Shown here: positions 8,334 through 17,389 of the stretch, piece by piece
Layout: every line of letters starts with the position of its first letter
Position numbering within the stretch: the first letter of the stretch is position 1
Source of the DNA: Dorea_A sp016295505
GTDB taxonomy: Bacteria > Bacillota > Clostridia > Lachnospirales > Lachnospiraceae
Assembly (NCBI RefSeq): GCF_039832105.1
Contig: NZ_JBDOHS010000004.1
Coordinates: 1 to 64,000 of the forward strand
Direction: 5' to 3'
DNA length: 64,000 nucleotides
Notes under the pieces: generated by a model
Told to the model about the DNA's origin: nothing
Databases searched by the model: none
Seen by the model: the letters and a program-made list of their open reading frames with translations, nothing else
Program-made: the position numbers and the translations under genes

Positions 8334-9446
8334 ATGGATGAAAATGTAATGAAATTCCAGGAAAAATTAAGAGAGTTAGTTACACTTGGAAAGAAGAAAA
8401 AGAGTATTCTGGAAATTCAGGAGATTAATGATGTTTTTGCGGATATGGAATTAGATTCCGAAAAAATGGAAAAGGTATTCGACTATCTTGAGGCAAATAA
8501 TATTGATGTACTGCGTATCAGTAATGATGACGATGATGATATACCGGATGACATTGTGATATCTGAGGAAGATGATATTGACGTAGAGAAGATTGATCTG
8601 TCTGTTCCGGACGGAATCAGTATAGAAGATCCGGTACGTATGTATCTGAAAGAGATTGGTAAGGTTCCTCTTCTGACGGCAGAAGAAGAAGTAGAACTTG
8701 CAAAAAGAATGGCAGACGGAGATGAGGATGCCAAGAAGCGTCTTGCAGAAGCGAATCTTCGTCTGGTAGTCAGTATAGCAAAACGTTATGTCGGACGCGG
8801 AATGCTTTTCCTGGATCTGATTCAGGAAGGAAATCTGGGTCTGATCAAGGCTGTGGAAAAGTTTGATTATCATAAAGGATTTAAGTTCAGTACTTATGCA
8901 ACCTGGTGGATCCGCCAGGCGATCACAAGAGCGATCGCAGATCAGGCAAGAACCATCCGTATCCCGGTGCATATGGTAGAGACGATCAACAAGCTGATCC
9001 GTGTTTCCAGACAGCTTTTACAGGAACTCGGACGGGAACCTACGCCGGAAGAGATTGCGGCAGAGCTGGACATGCCGGTAGAAAGAGTGCGTGAGATCCT
9101 CAAGATTTCTCAGGAACCGGTATCTCTTGAGACTCCGATCGGAGAGGAAGAGGACAGTCATCTGGGTGACTTCATACAGGATGATAATGTGCCGGTTCCG
9201 GCAGAGGCGGCCGCACAGACACTTCTGAAAGAGCAGTTGGATGAGGTTCTGGACACACTGACAGAGAGAGAGCAGAAAGTACTCAGACTTCGCTTTGGTA
9301 TGAATGACGGCCGTGCCCGTACACTGGAAGAGGTTGGAAGAGAATTCGACGTTACCCGTGAGCGTATTCGTCAGATTGAGGCGAAAGCGCTTCGTAAGCT
9401 GCGTCATCCGAGCCGCAGCAGAAAATTAAGAGATTATCTGGATTAA
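8334..9446 (+). CDS. rpoD: RNA polymerase primary sigma factor (sigma-A/sigma-70)
   Basis: 370 residues, the usual Gram-positive size. The order is: region 1.1-like N-terminus with an acidic patch (DDDDDIPDDI), region 1.2 (DPVRMYLKEIGKVPLLTAEE), region 2 (LRLVVSIAKRYVGRGM, FSTYATWWIRQAITRAI), region 3 (RIPVHMVETINKLIRV) and region 4 (RFGMNDGRARTLEEVG, TRERIRQIEAKALRKLR). It recognises the TTGACA/TATAAT promoters seen throughout this window. GAGAGGA precedes the ATG at 8334. It is spaced 39 bp from dnaG and 13 bp from the next gene. Confidence 0.97.
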   Translation: MDENVMKFQEKLRELVTLGKKKKSILEIQEINDVFADMELDSEKMEKVFDYLEANNIDVLRISNDDDDDIPDDIVISEEDDIDVEKIDLSVPDGISIEDPVRMYLKEIGKVPLLTAEEEVELAKRMADGDEDAKKRLAEANLRLVVSIAKRYVGRGMLFLDLIQEGNLGLIKAVEKFDYHKGFKFSTYATWWIRQAITRAIADQARTIRIPVHMVETINKLIRVSRQLLQELGREPTPEEIAAELDMPVERVREILKISQEPVSLETPIGEEEDSHLGDFIQDDNVPVPAEAAAQTLLKEQLDEVLDTLTEREQKVLRLRFGMNDGRARTLEEVGREFDVTRERIRQIEAKALRKLRHPSRSRKLRDYLD

Positions 9447-9459
9447 GAAAGAGGCGCCT

Positions 9460-10155
9460 ATGGAACTATCAAAAAGACTTTATGCGGTTGCGGGTCTGGT
9501 GACAGAGGGCGCCTCTGTTGCCGATATCGGAACCGATCATGGATACATACCGATCTATCTGGTACAGCAGGGGATAGCTTCTCATGTGATCGCGATGGAC
9601 ATTAACAAAGGACCGCTGGAGAGAGCGAAGATGCACATCATCGGACACGGACTGAAGGAGCAGATTGAAACGAGATTATCCGATGGACTTGCTGCGGTCG
9701 CTCCGGGAGAAGTGGATACGATGATCGCTGCCGGTATGGGCGGAGGTCTGGTCATCCGGATCCTGACGGAGGGAAAAGAAGTGGCGGATACGATTACTTC
9801 ATTTGTACTGCAGCCACAGTCAGAGATTCAAAGGGTCCGAAGATATCTGAATGAACACGGATACCGGATCATACAGGAAGATATGGTGGAAGAGGATGGA
9901 AAATACTATCCAATGATGCGTGTTGTTCATGGAGAGGCGGAAGTCTACACTGCCTGTGAATATCTGTATGGACGATGCCTTCTGAGGAATCAGCATCCGG
10001 TTCTTGAAAAATATCTGAAGCGTGAGCTTCAGATCAAGGAAAGTGTATTCTGTCAGCTTATGAAGCATAAGAGCAGCGAAAGTGCTTTCAGCCGAATGGA
10101 AGAATTGAAAACAGAGATGGAAATGGTAAAGGAAGCTCTGAATTACTATCCATAA
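9460..10155 (+). CDS. trmK: tRNA (adenine22-N1)-methyltransferase
   Basis: 231 residues of the TrmK family, which methylates A22 of tRNAs with S-adenosylmethionine. The Rossmann SAM-binding motif is VADIGTDHGYIPIYLVQQ near the N-terminus, followed by AMDINKGPLERAK and AAGMGGGLVIRIL. The pairing rpoD-trmK-nif3-like is conserved in Firmicutes, which supports the call. The ribosome binding region AGAGGCGCC (9450-9458) is exactly complementary to GGCGCCTCT (9508-9516) inside the coding sequence, so an mRNA hairpin could limit initiation. Confidence 0.92.
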   Translation: MELSKRLYAVAGLVTEGASVADIGTDHGYIPIYLVQQGIASHVIAMDINKGPLERAKMHIIGHGLKEQIETRLSDGLAAVAPGEVDTMIAAGMGGGLVIRILTEGKEVADTITSFVLQPQSEIQRVRRYLNEHGYRIIQEDMVEEDGKYYPMMRVVHGEAEVYTACEYLYGRCLLRNQHPVLEKYLKRELQIKESVFCQLMKHKSSESAFSRMEELKTEMEMVKEALNYYP

Positions 10156-10181
10156 CAGACAGACGAAAAGGAGTAGATGTA

Positions 10182-10976
10182 ATGCTTTGTAAAGAGATCA
10201 TGGAGGTCATAGAACAGACGTATTCCCGCGCGTATGCAATGAGCTGGGACAATGTGGGACTTCTTGTGGGAAGGGATGATAAGGAGGTACAGAAGATCTA
10301 TCTGGCAGTGGATGCAACGGATGAAGTGATTGATGCAGCCGTCAGCTGCCATGCGGATATGCTGGTCACACATCATCCGATGATCTTCGGTGCATTGAAG
10401 CAGATCAATAACCGTGATTTTATCGGAAAAAGAATTCTCCGACTGATACAGAATGATATTTCCTGTTATGCCATGCACACCAATTATGATGTGAAGGGAA
10501 TGGCGGAATTGTCGGGGAAGATGATGGGATATGAAAACGCACAGGTGCTGGAGGTTACCTGTACAGAGGAAACCGGTGACGGATCTGTGACGGAAGGCAT
10601 CGGAAGGGTTGCAGACCTTAAAGAACCGGTCACATTGAAGGAATACTGCGACAAGGTGAAGGAGGTGTTTCAGCTTCCGGGTGTGATTGCTTTCGGGGAT
10701 ATGGATGCCCTGATCCGTCGTGCGGCTATCTGTCCGGGATCCGGGAAGAGTGTGATCTCTGCAGCGATTGAAAAGGGGGCGGATGTTCTGGTTACCGGAG
10801 ATATCGGACATCATGAAGGAATTGATGCAAAAGCGCAGGGACTTGCCATCATCGATGCAGGACATTACGGAATTGAGCATATATTTATAGAGGATATGAA
10901 ACGATATCTGGAAGCCCATCTGGAAAATGTTCAGATCATCGGAGCACCGGTTCAGCATCCATATGTAATCTTGTAA
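10182..10976 (+). CDS. Nif3-like dinuclear metal centre protein (YqfO family)
   Basis: 264 residues of the NIF3/DUF34 family, which forms toroidal hexamers with a two-metal site. Metal ligands are visible in VTHHPMIFGALKQI and GDIGHHEGIDAK, with AGHYGIEHIF near the C-terminus. It lacks the inserted PII-like domain of the longer Bacillus proteins. Older databases call it GTP cyclohydrolase I type 2, a label with weak support; its role is unknown. AAAAGGAG precedes ATG 10182. It is co-directional with trmK, 26 bp downstream, the standard neighbourhood. Confidence 0.9.
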   Translation: MLCKEIMEVIEQTYSRAYAMSWDNVGLLVGRDDKEVQKIYLAVDATDEVIDAAVSCHADMLVTHHPMIFGALKQINNRDFIGKRILRLIQNDISCYAMHTNYDVKGMAELSGKMMGYENAQVLEVTCTEETGDGSVTEGIGRVADLKEPVTLKEYCDKVKEVFQLPGVIAFGDMDALIRRAAICPGSGKSVISAAIEKGADVLVTGDIGHHEGIDAKAQGLAIIDAGHYGIEHIFIEDMKRYLEAHLENVQIIGAPVQHPYVIL

Positions 10977-11001
10977 TTGTCAGATATAAAGGGGGAATAT
11001 T

Positions 11002-12669
11002 ATGGCAGGAAATATGTATCATGTTCAGATTGGAAATGAGATCCGACAGTATGAGGAGGGGACAACGTACCGTCAGATTGCAGAGGAGTATCAGAAAAAC
11101 TACGCACACGATATTGTGCTGGTTTTTGTCAATGACAGGCTTCAGGAACTATTCAAAACAGTAAATTCTGACTGTACGATCTGCTTCGAGACAACCGGAG
11201 ATTCTATTGGTCATAAGACTTATAAGCGAAGTATGAATCTGATGCTGGTAAAAGCGGTATACGATGTAGCAGAACACCGGAATATTGATAAAGTCAGGAT
11301 TCATTATTCCGTAAGCAAAGGATATTACTGTACCATTGAAGGAAATATTGTTCTGAATCAGGAATTTCTGGATCGTGTGGAGGCGAGAATGCGTGATATG
11401 GTGGAACAGGACCTGCCGATTCAGAAGACATCCATCCATACTGATGATGCGATCGCCAGATTTGGACAATATGGAATGTACGATAAGGAGCGTCTGTTCC
11501 GTTACCGGAGAGTGTCGAAAGTCAATATCTACAGCATGAATGAATTTGAAGATTACTATTACGGATATATGGTGCCAAGTGCAGGTTATCTGAAGTATTT
11601 TAAACTATATCTGTATGATGAGGGATTCGTACTTCAGATGCCGACACAAAACGAACCGGAGACTGTTCCTCCGTTTGAACCTCAGAATAAGCTGTTCCAG
11701 GTATTGAAGGAATCGGTAAAATGGGGTGACATGCAGGGAATTGAAACGGTCGGAGATCTGAATGACAAGATTACCAGAAGTGATGTGCATGAAGTGGTAC
11801 TGGTACAGGAGGCATTGCAGGAAAAGAAGATTGCAGAGATTGCAGGACAGATTACAGCCCGCAAGGATGTAAAATTTATCTTGATTGCAGGTCCGTCTTC
11901 TTCCGGAAAGACGACATTTTCCCACCGGCTCTCTATACAGCTTCGTGCCAATGGAATGATTCCGCATCCCATTGCGGTAGATAATTATTTTGTAGAGAGA
12001 GAAGATAATCCGAAAGATGAGAACGGTAATCCGGACTTTGAATGTCTGGAGGCGGTGGATGTGGAGCTGTTCAACCGACAGCTGCAGGAATTACTGGATG
12101 GAAAAGAAGTGGTGATCCCAACCTTTAATTTCGTGACAGGGCATAAGGAATATGGAAATCAGAAGATGAAGCTGGGAGAAAATGATGTTCTGGTCATCGA
12201 AGGAATTCATTGTCTGAATCCCAAATTGACCAGAAGCCTTGCAGATGCCAATAAATTTAAAATCTATATCAGTGCGCTCACACAACTAAATATAGATGAA
12301 CATAACCGGATTCCGACGACTGATGGACGTCTGATCCGCCGAATTGTCCGGGATGCCAGAACCAGAGGCGCATCTGCGAAGAAAACGATCCGGATGTGGG
12401 AGTCTGTCAGAAACGGAGAAGAAAAAAATATCTTCCCATATCAGGAAGAAGCGGATGTGATGTTCAATTCGGCTCTGATCTATGAGCTTGCAGTTCTGAA
12501 ACCATATGTAGAGGCACAACTATTTGGAATTGAGCGTGACTGTCCGGAATATCTGGAAGCGAAAAGACTCTTGAAATTTCTGGATTATTTTGTGGGGATT
12601 GGCAGCGAGACCGTGCCGGTGAATTCTCTGCTTAGAGAGTTTATCGGAGGAGGATGCTTCCGCATATAA
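11002..12669 (+). CDS. udk: Uridine kinase-like nucleoside kinase with N-terminal TGS / ThrRS-like domains
   Basis: 555 residues. The N-terminus resembles a TGS domain (about 1-65: EIRQYEEGTTYRQIAEEY). It is followed by a threonyl-tRNA-synthetase-like second domain (about 66-230) and a C-terminal P-loop uridine/cytidine kinase. The kinase shows the Walker A motif GPSSSGKTT near residue 297, AVDNYFVERED and GIHCLNPKLT. This fused form is common in clostridia and Bacteroidetes and is usually annotated as nucleoside kinase; a role beyond nucleoside salvage is unknown. It follows the Nif3-like gene by 25 bp and ends the block. A palindrome lies after it, and aroC converges on it. Confidence 0.88.
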   Translation: MAGNMYHVQIGNEIRQYEEGTTYRQIAEEYQKNYAHDIVLVFVNDRLQELFKTVNSDCTICFETTGDSIGHKTYKRSMNLMLVKAVYDVAEHRNIDKVRIHYSVSKGYYCTIEGNIVLNQEFLDRVEARMRDMVEQDLPIQKTSIHTDDAIARFGQYGMYDKERLFRYRRVSKVNIYSMNEFEDYYYGYMVPSAGYLKYFKLYLYDEGFVLQMPTQNEPETVPPFEPQNKLFQVLKESVKWGDMQGIETVGDLNDKITRSDVHEVVLVQEALQEKKIAEIAGQITARKDVKFILIAGPSSSGKTTFSHRLSIQLRANGMIPHPIAVDNYFVEREDNPKDENGNPDFECLEAVDVELFNRQLQELLDGKEVVIPTFNFVTGHKEYGNQKMKLGENDVLVIEGIHCLNPKLTRSLADANKFKIYISALTQLNIDEHNRIPTTDGRLIRRIVRDARTRGASAKKTIRMWESVRNGEEKNIFPYQEEADVMFNSALIYELAVLKPYVEAQLFGIERDCPEYLEAKRLLKFLDYFVGIGSETVPVNSLLREFIGGGCFRI

Positions 12670-12681
12670 TAAATGGAATAT

Positions 12682-12711
12682 ATAAAGGGATTGTTGCAAC
12701 AATCCCTTTAT
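12682..12711. terminator. Perfect 30-bp palindrome between convergent genes, probable bidirectional terminator
   Basis: ATAAAGGGATTGTTG (12682-12696) is followed directly by its exact reverse complement. It lies between the stops of the uridine kinase gene and aroC. There is no long T tract on either side, so termination is inferred from position and stability. Confidence 0.6.
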
Positions 12712-12726
12712 GACTTTGAGCTGTGA

Positions 12727-13824
12727 TTAAGAATAAAAGTCTTTCAGATAATCAATTCGGGAAGTCATGTTCTGCATCAGCAGATCCACCAGAGTGACAG
12801 CGGCCATAGATTCGACAACGACTACTGCACGGGGAACGATGACTGGATCGTGCCTTCCGGTAATCTCGATGCTGATGTTATTACCGGAAGAGTCCACGGT
12901 ACTCTGACTGCGGGCAATAGATGGCGTTGGCTTGATCGCTGCACGCAGAATGATCCGGCTTCCGTCGCTCAGACCGCCGAGTACTCCGCCTGAATGATTC
13001 GTCACTTTGCTGATTTGACCGTGATCCGCCTGGAATTCATCGTTATTGGTACTTCCATTTGCAAGGGAAGCCCGGAATCCGTCACCGATCTCGACTCCTT
13101 TTACGGCGCCGATGGACATAATTGCTTTTGCAAGAGAGGCATCGAGCTTCTGAAATACAGGTTCTCCGATTCCGGCCGGAACTCCGTCTATCACGCACTC
13201 AATGATTCCTCCGGCGGAATCTTTTTGTTCCATGCATTGTTTCAAATATGCAGATGCCTTTTTGGCATAATCGCAGTTTGGCATATACAGATGATTATTG
13301 GCGATATCCTGATAGTTGTACTCTGATTCAGGAATGCTAATATCGCCGATGGACCTGGTGTATGCGGTAAGGTGTATGCCAAGCTGATCCAGAATCCGGG
13401 AAGCAACAGCGCCTGCGGCAACACGCCCGATGGTTTCTCTTCCGGAAGTGCGGCCGCCTCCGCGGTAATCGCGAAAACCGTATTTGGCATCGAAGGTATA
13501 ATCGGCATGTCCGGGACGGTAGCAGTTCATGATCTTGCTGTAATCATGAGAACGCTGATCGGTATTACGAACGATCAGTGAAATCGGAGTACCTGTTGTA
13601 CGTCCTTCAAAGACGCCGGAAAGTATCTCGATTTCATCGGCCTCCTTACGTGCGGTTGTAAAGCTGCTTTGTCCGGGTCTGCGCCGGTTGAGGTATATCT
13701 GTATATCGGAGGCTGTAAGAGAAATACCGGCCGGACATCCGTCGATGACAACACCGAGCGCCGGACCGTGGGATTCTCCCCAGGTAGTAATTGTGAATAG
13801 AGTTCCATAAGTTGATCCTGCCAT
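12727..13824 (-). CDS. aroC: Chorismate synthase
   Basis: 365 residues; makes chorismate from EPSP with reduced FMN, the last step of the shikimate pathway. Signature motifs are GESHGPALGVVIDGCPAG near the N-terminus, RRRPGQSSFTTARKE and YRPGHADYTFDAKYG. The ORF opens farther upstream, but MAGSTYGTLF at 13824 is the conserved N-terminus and has an AAGGAG about 11 bp before it. It is monocistronic, convergent with the uridine kinase gene and divergent from the L,D-transpeptidase gene. It has its own promoter at 13866-13894. Confidence 0.95.
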   Translation of the reverse strand: MAGSTYGTLFTITTWGESHGPALGVVIDGCPAGISLTASDIQIYLNRRRPGQSSFTTARKEADEIEILSGVFEGRTTGTPISLIVRNTDQRSHDYSKIMNCYRPGHADYTFDAKYGFRDYRGGGRTSGRETIGRVAAGAVASRILDQLGIHLTAYTRSIGDISIPESEYNYQDIANNHLYMPNCDYAKKASAYLKQCMEQKDSAGGIIECVIDGVPAGIGEPVFQKLDASLAKAIMSIGAVKGVEIGDGFRASLANGSTNNDEFQADHGQISKVTNHSGGVLGGLSDGSRIILRAAIKPTPSIARSQSTVDSSGNNISIEITGRHDPVIVPRAVVVVESMAAVTLVDLLMQNMTSRIDYLKDFYS

Positions 13825-13865
13825 AGTATGTAAATCTCCTTCTTGTAAAGATGATTTTATTATAT

Positions 13866-13894
13866 ATAATAGAATAAAAACCTGCAATAATCAA
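13866..13894 (-). promoter_or_regulatory. Probable sigma-A promoter of aroC
   Basis: On the minus strand: TTGATT (complement of 13889-13894), a 17-bp spacer and TATTAT (complement of 13866-13871), 42 bp before the aroC start codon. Confidence 0.6.
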
Positions 13895-14017
13895 ATGTGA
13901 CGGAAATCTTAATGAATTTTTTCGGTTTTTTTCCTGTACTTTTGAATATATGCATATTATAATGAAAAAGTATAAAAATCTATAGATATGTGTAAGCTTA
14001 TCAAGAGGAGTATTATA

Positions 14018-15685
14018 ATGGGAGATAAAGAGAAAAATGCTGATGAGATCATCGAAGAGACGATGAAAGAGATCTATCGGGATGTTCAGAGTCTGAACGA
14101 TGATCTGGAGCTTGATGCAGATACGGATATTGACGTTGGAAATTTTGATGATGAGGAATTCGAAGGTGTCTCCGAGGATGACTATGAAGAAGAATATGAG
14201 GAAGATGAAGCAATGCAGGACGAAGAATATGAGGAAGACGAGGTGACGCCGGATGAGGAGGAGATGCCTTCTGAAAAGGTTCCGGTAAAGAAAAGCGGAA
14301 AGAAAAAAGCGGCTGTCATTGCAGCAGTCATAATCGGAGTACTGATTCTTGTCTATGCCGGATTTGCAATATATTTTAATCATCATTTCATGTTTTCAAC
14401 AAAGATTAACGGAACCGATGTATCAATGAAAAGTGTGGAACAGGTAGAAGCCTACATGGAAAAGCAGGTTGCGGATTATGAATTGACGTTGAAAGAATCT
14501 GATGGAGATCAGGAACAGATTGACGGCACGGACATCTCACTGAAATATGTACCCGGAGATCAGCTTAAGAAGCTGGCAAAGCAGCAGAATAATCTTTTCT
14601 GGATTCAGTCTTTGTGGAATGAAGAGAATATTGAGGCTGAAGTAGGGGTAGAATATGATGAAAGTGCACTGGACCGGCTGATTGAGAATCTGGAGTGCCT
14701 TAAAGAAGAGAATCAGACGGCATCTGTGGATGCACATCCGGAATTTCAGACGGATCAGTTCGTAGTAGTTCCGGAAGTGATCGGAACACAGATTGACCGG
14801 GAAATTTTTGATAATGCAGTTAAAGAGGCGATTAATGGATTCCGGTCAGAGCTTGATCTGACGGAAACCGGGTGTTATTATGCACCGAAGTATGTTTCGG
14901 ATTCCAAAGAAGTGATTGAGGCGACAGAGGCCATGAACAGTTATCTTGGCGCCTGTGTTACATATGACTTTAATCCATATACGGAAGTTGTGGATTCGTC
15001 TGTAATCTCACAGTGGGTGAAAGTAGATGGCGAGATGCAGGTAACGTTTGATGAAGCATCTGTAAGAGCTTATATTCAGTCGCTGGCAGAGAAGTATAAT
15101 ACGAAAGGCAAGGAGAGAACGTTTGTAACAGCTACGGGCAATACGGTTACCGTTTCCGGAGGAGGATATGGATGGCAGATCGATCAGGAGGCGGAGTACA
15201 ATGCTTTGATCGCGAATATACAGAATGCAGAGACGGTTACCAGGGAACCGAATTATTCCAGCCGTGCAGCCAGCCATGAAGGTAATGATGTTGGAGGCAC
15301 CTATGCAGAAGTGGATCTGACGAATCAGGTGATGTATTTTGTGCAGAATGGTCAGGTTGTATTGCAGACAGGTGTAGTTACCGGTAATCCGAACAGGGGA
15401 AATGCGACTCCACAGGGTGTATATTCTCTGGCTTATAAAGCGCTGAATCAGACTCTGAGGGGAACGAAGAGGCCGGATGGGACTTATGAATATGAGACTC
15501 CGGTAAAATACTGGATGCCATTTAATGGAGGAATCGGATTCCACGATGCACCGTGGCAGGCTTCCTTTGGAGGTTCCAGATATCAGACCAACGGCTCTCA
15601 CGGATGTGTGAATATGCCAACGGATGCGGCGGCACAGTTGTATAATCTGATATCAGCCGGAACACCGGTAGTGGTACATTTTTAA
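14018..15685 (+). CDS. Membrane-anchored L,D-transpeptidase (YkuD domain) with acidic cytoplasmic tail
   Basis: 555 residues. Residues 1-95 are cytoplasmic and strongly acidic, with two near-identical 11-residue repeats (EEYEEDEAMQD, EEYEEDEVTPD). One transmembrane helix spans about 97-120. The extracellular part has a peptidoglycan-binding-like middle region and a C-terminal YkuD domain with the active-site SHGCVNMP and the preceding GIGFHDA. Such enzymes make 3-3 peptidoglycan cross-links or anchor proteins. The start at 14018 is chosen because AGAGGAG sits 8 bp upstream, not the ATG at 13988. tgt follows 26 bp after it. A TATAAT lies at 13958-13963 but its -35 is weak. Confidence 0.9.
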   Translation: MGDKEKNADEIIEETMKEIYRDVQSLNDDLELDADTDIDVGNFDDEEFEGVSEDDYEEEYEEDEAMQDEEYEEDEVTPDEEEMPSEKVPVKKSGKKKAAVIAAVIIGVLILVYAGFAIYFNHHFMFSTKINGTDVSMKSVEQVEAYMEKQVADYELTLKESDGDQEQIDGTDISLKYVPGDQLKKLAKQQNNLFWIQSLWNEENIEAEVGVEYDESALDRLIENLECLKEENQTASVDAHPEFQTDQFVVVPEVIGTQIDREIFDNAVKEAINGFRSELDLTETGCYYAPKYVSDSKEVIEATEAMNSYLGACVTYDFNPYTEVVDSSVISQWVKVDGEMQVTFDEASVRAYIQSLAEKYNTKGKERTFVTATGNTVTVSGGGYGWQIDQEAEYNALIANIQNAETVTREPNYSSRAASHEGNDVGGTYAEVDLTNQVMYFVQNGQVVLQTGVVTGNPNRGNATPQGVYSLAYKALNQTLRGTKRPDGTYEYETPVKYWMPFNGGIGFHDAPWQASFGGSRYQTNGSHGCVNMPTDAAAQLYNLISAGTPVVVHF

Positions 15686-15711
15686 TTGAAATTAAAGTTG
15701 AGGATAAGATC

Positions 15712-16845
15712 ATGTATGAATTGTTAAAGAAAGATGGTCTTGCGAAAAGAGGCAGATTGCATACGGTACATGGGGTCATTGAGACCCCTGTATTTATGAA
15801 TGTCGGAACTGCTGCAGCTATAAAAGGTGCAGTAGCGACGACAGATCTGCAGGAGATCAAGACGCAGGTGGAACTTTCCAATACATACCATCTTCATGTC
15901 CGGCCGGGAGATGAAGTGGTGAAGAAGCTTGGAGGTCTTCATAAGTTTATGAACTGGGACAAGCCGATTCTGACGGATTCCGGTGGATTCCAGGTGTTTT
16001 CGCTCGCAGGACTTCGAAGGATTAAGGAAGAGGGCGTATATTTTAATTCTCACGTGGATGGACGGAAGATCTTTATGGGACCGGAAGAAAGCATGCAGAT
16101 TCAGTCGAATCTTGCATCGACGATTGCGATGGCATTTGATGAGTGCCCTTCCAGTGTGGCCGATAAAGAGTATATTGAGAAATCGGTTGATCGGACAACG
16201 AGATGGCTTGTACGATGTAAAAATGAGATGGAGAGACTGAACGCTCTACCGGATACGATTAACAGGCAACAGATGCTTTTCGGAATCAATCAGGGTGGAA
16301 TCTATGAGGATATCCGGGTTCGCCATGCGGATGAGATCGCCGGACTGGATCTGGATGGATATGCAATCGGTGGACTGGCAGTCGGGGAGACTCATGATGA
16401 GATGTATCGTATCCTCGATGCCGTTGTACCGCATCTTCCGGAAAACAAGCCGACCTATCTGATGGGTGTCGGTACACCTGCCAATATTCTGGAAGCGGTG
16501 GACCGGGGAGTTGACTTTTTTGACTGTGTATATCCGAGTCGTAACGGAAGACATGGACACGTGTATACCAACCATGGGAAGCTGAATCTTTTTAATGCGA
16601 AATATGAACTGGACGACAGACCGATTGAAGAGGGATGTCAGTGCCCGGCATGCCGTCATTATTCCAGAGCGTATATCCGTCATTTGCTGAAAGCAAAGGA
16701 AATGTTGGGAATGCGTCTTTGTGTACTTCATAATCTGTATTTTTATAACACGATGATGGAGGAGATACGGGATGCAATTGAGCAGGGCTGCTACAGAGAG
16801 TATAAAGAAAAGAAAATTGCCGGGGTTACGGAGAAAAATCAATAA
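15712..16845 (+). CDS. tgt: Queuine/preQ1 tRNA-guanine transglycosylase
   Basis: 377 residues; exchanges G34 for preQ1 in GUN-anticodon tRNAs. The conserved substrate-binding motif is TDSGGFQVFSL, followed by FDECPSS, the nucleophile-containing DFFDCVYPSRNGRHG and a zinc site CQCPACRHYSR with a later His in LHNLYFYN. The length is standard. It sits between the L,D-transpeptidase gene (26 bp upstream) and yajC, which has its own promoter. tgt-yajC is a common bacterial pairing. queA is not in the window. Confidence 0.96.
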   Translation: MYELLKKDGLAKRGRLHTVHGVIETPVFMNVGTAAAIKGAVATTDLQEIKTQVELSNTYHLHVRPGDEVVKKLGGLHKFMNWDKPILTDSGGFQVFSLAGLRRIKEEGVYFNSHVDGRKIFMGPEESMQIQSNLASTIAMAFDECPSSVADKEYIEKSVDRTTRWLVRCKNEMERLNALPDTINRQQMLFGINQGGIYEDIRVRHADEIAGLDLDGYAIGGLAVGETHDEMYRILDAVVPHLPENKPTYLMGVGTPANILEAVDRGVDFFDCVYPSRNGRHGHVYTNHGKLNLFNAKYELDDRPIEEGCQCPACRHYSRAYIRHLLKAKEMLGMRLCVLHNLYFYNTMMEEIRDAIEQGCYREYKEKKIAGVTEKNQ

Positions 16846-16882
16846 AATTTTTATGAATAATCGTCGGAATTAGAAAAATAGC

Positions 16883-16911
16883 TTGATGAAATGTCTATTT
16901 TTGTGTATGAT
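16883..16911 (+). promoter_or_regulatory. Sigma-A promoter of yajC
   Basis: TTGATG (16883-16888), a 17-bp spacer ending in TG and TATGAT (16906-16911), 40 bp before the yajC start. Confidence 0.65.
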
Positions 16912-16951
16912 AGCAATAGTGTTTAAAGAAATGTAGGAGGAATTATTAGTT

Positions 16952-17257
16952 ATGTTTTCATTAGCATCACAGAGTTCAGGCGGCAGTATGGTATTACTGA
17001 TTGCAGTATATGCGTTAATCTTTGGAGGTTTCTGGTTTATTTTTATCAGACCACAGAAAAAAGAGCAGAAGAGAGTTCAGGCAATGATCGCTGAGATGGA
17101 AGTAGGCGATACTGTTCTGACAACCAGCGGTTTCTATGGAGTGATCATCGACATCAGTGAAGAAGATGTGATTGTGGAATTCGGAAGTAACAGAAACTGT
17201 CGTATCCCAATGCAGAAGGCAGCGATCGCTCAGGTTGAGAAAGCATCTGCAGAATAA
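16952..17257 (+). CDS. yajC: Preprotein translocase subunit YajC
   Basis: 101 residues with one N-terminal membrane helix (MVLLIAVYALIFGGFWFIFI, about 11-30), then the family motif RPQKKEQKRVQ and a small soluble domain (GDTVLTTSGFYGVIIDI). YajC accompanies SecDF at the Sec translocon. The short ORF, the standard size and the position after tgt all agree. secD and secF are not adjacent; a terminator follows directly. Confidence 0.94.
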   Translation: MFSLASQSSGGSMVLLIAVYALIFGGFWFIFIRPQKKEQKRVQAMIAEMEVGDTVLTTSGFYGVIIDISEEDVIVEFGSNRNCRIPMQKAAIAQVEKASAE

Positions 17258-17300
17258 GAGAGATTGTATATTTTGACGAACAAAAGAGCAGAAAAAAGGG

Positions 17301-17328
17301 AAGAGAACCTATAATGGTTCTCTTTTTT
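17301..17328 (+). terminator. Intrinsic terminator of yajC
   Basis: AAGAGAACC / GGTTCTCTT with loop TATAAT, followed by T residues. Confidence 0.85.
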
Positions 17329-17389
17329 TGATGAAATTGCACAAAATCAGATACATAGACGCTTATGAGAGATATTCTCGCTAATCCGC

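Noticed and set aside
13977..13987. AATCTATAGAT upstream of the L,D-transpeptidase gene, similar to AATCTATAGATT at 34822-34833 and CTATAGATT near 20927
   Set aside because: These short AT-rich matches in AT-rich intergenic DNA can occur by chance; three loose copies are not enough to call a regulon.
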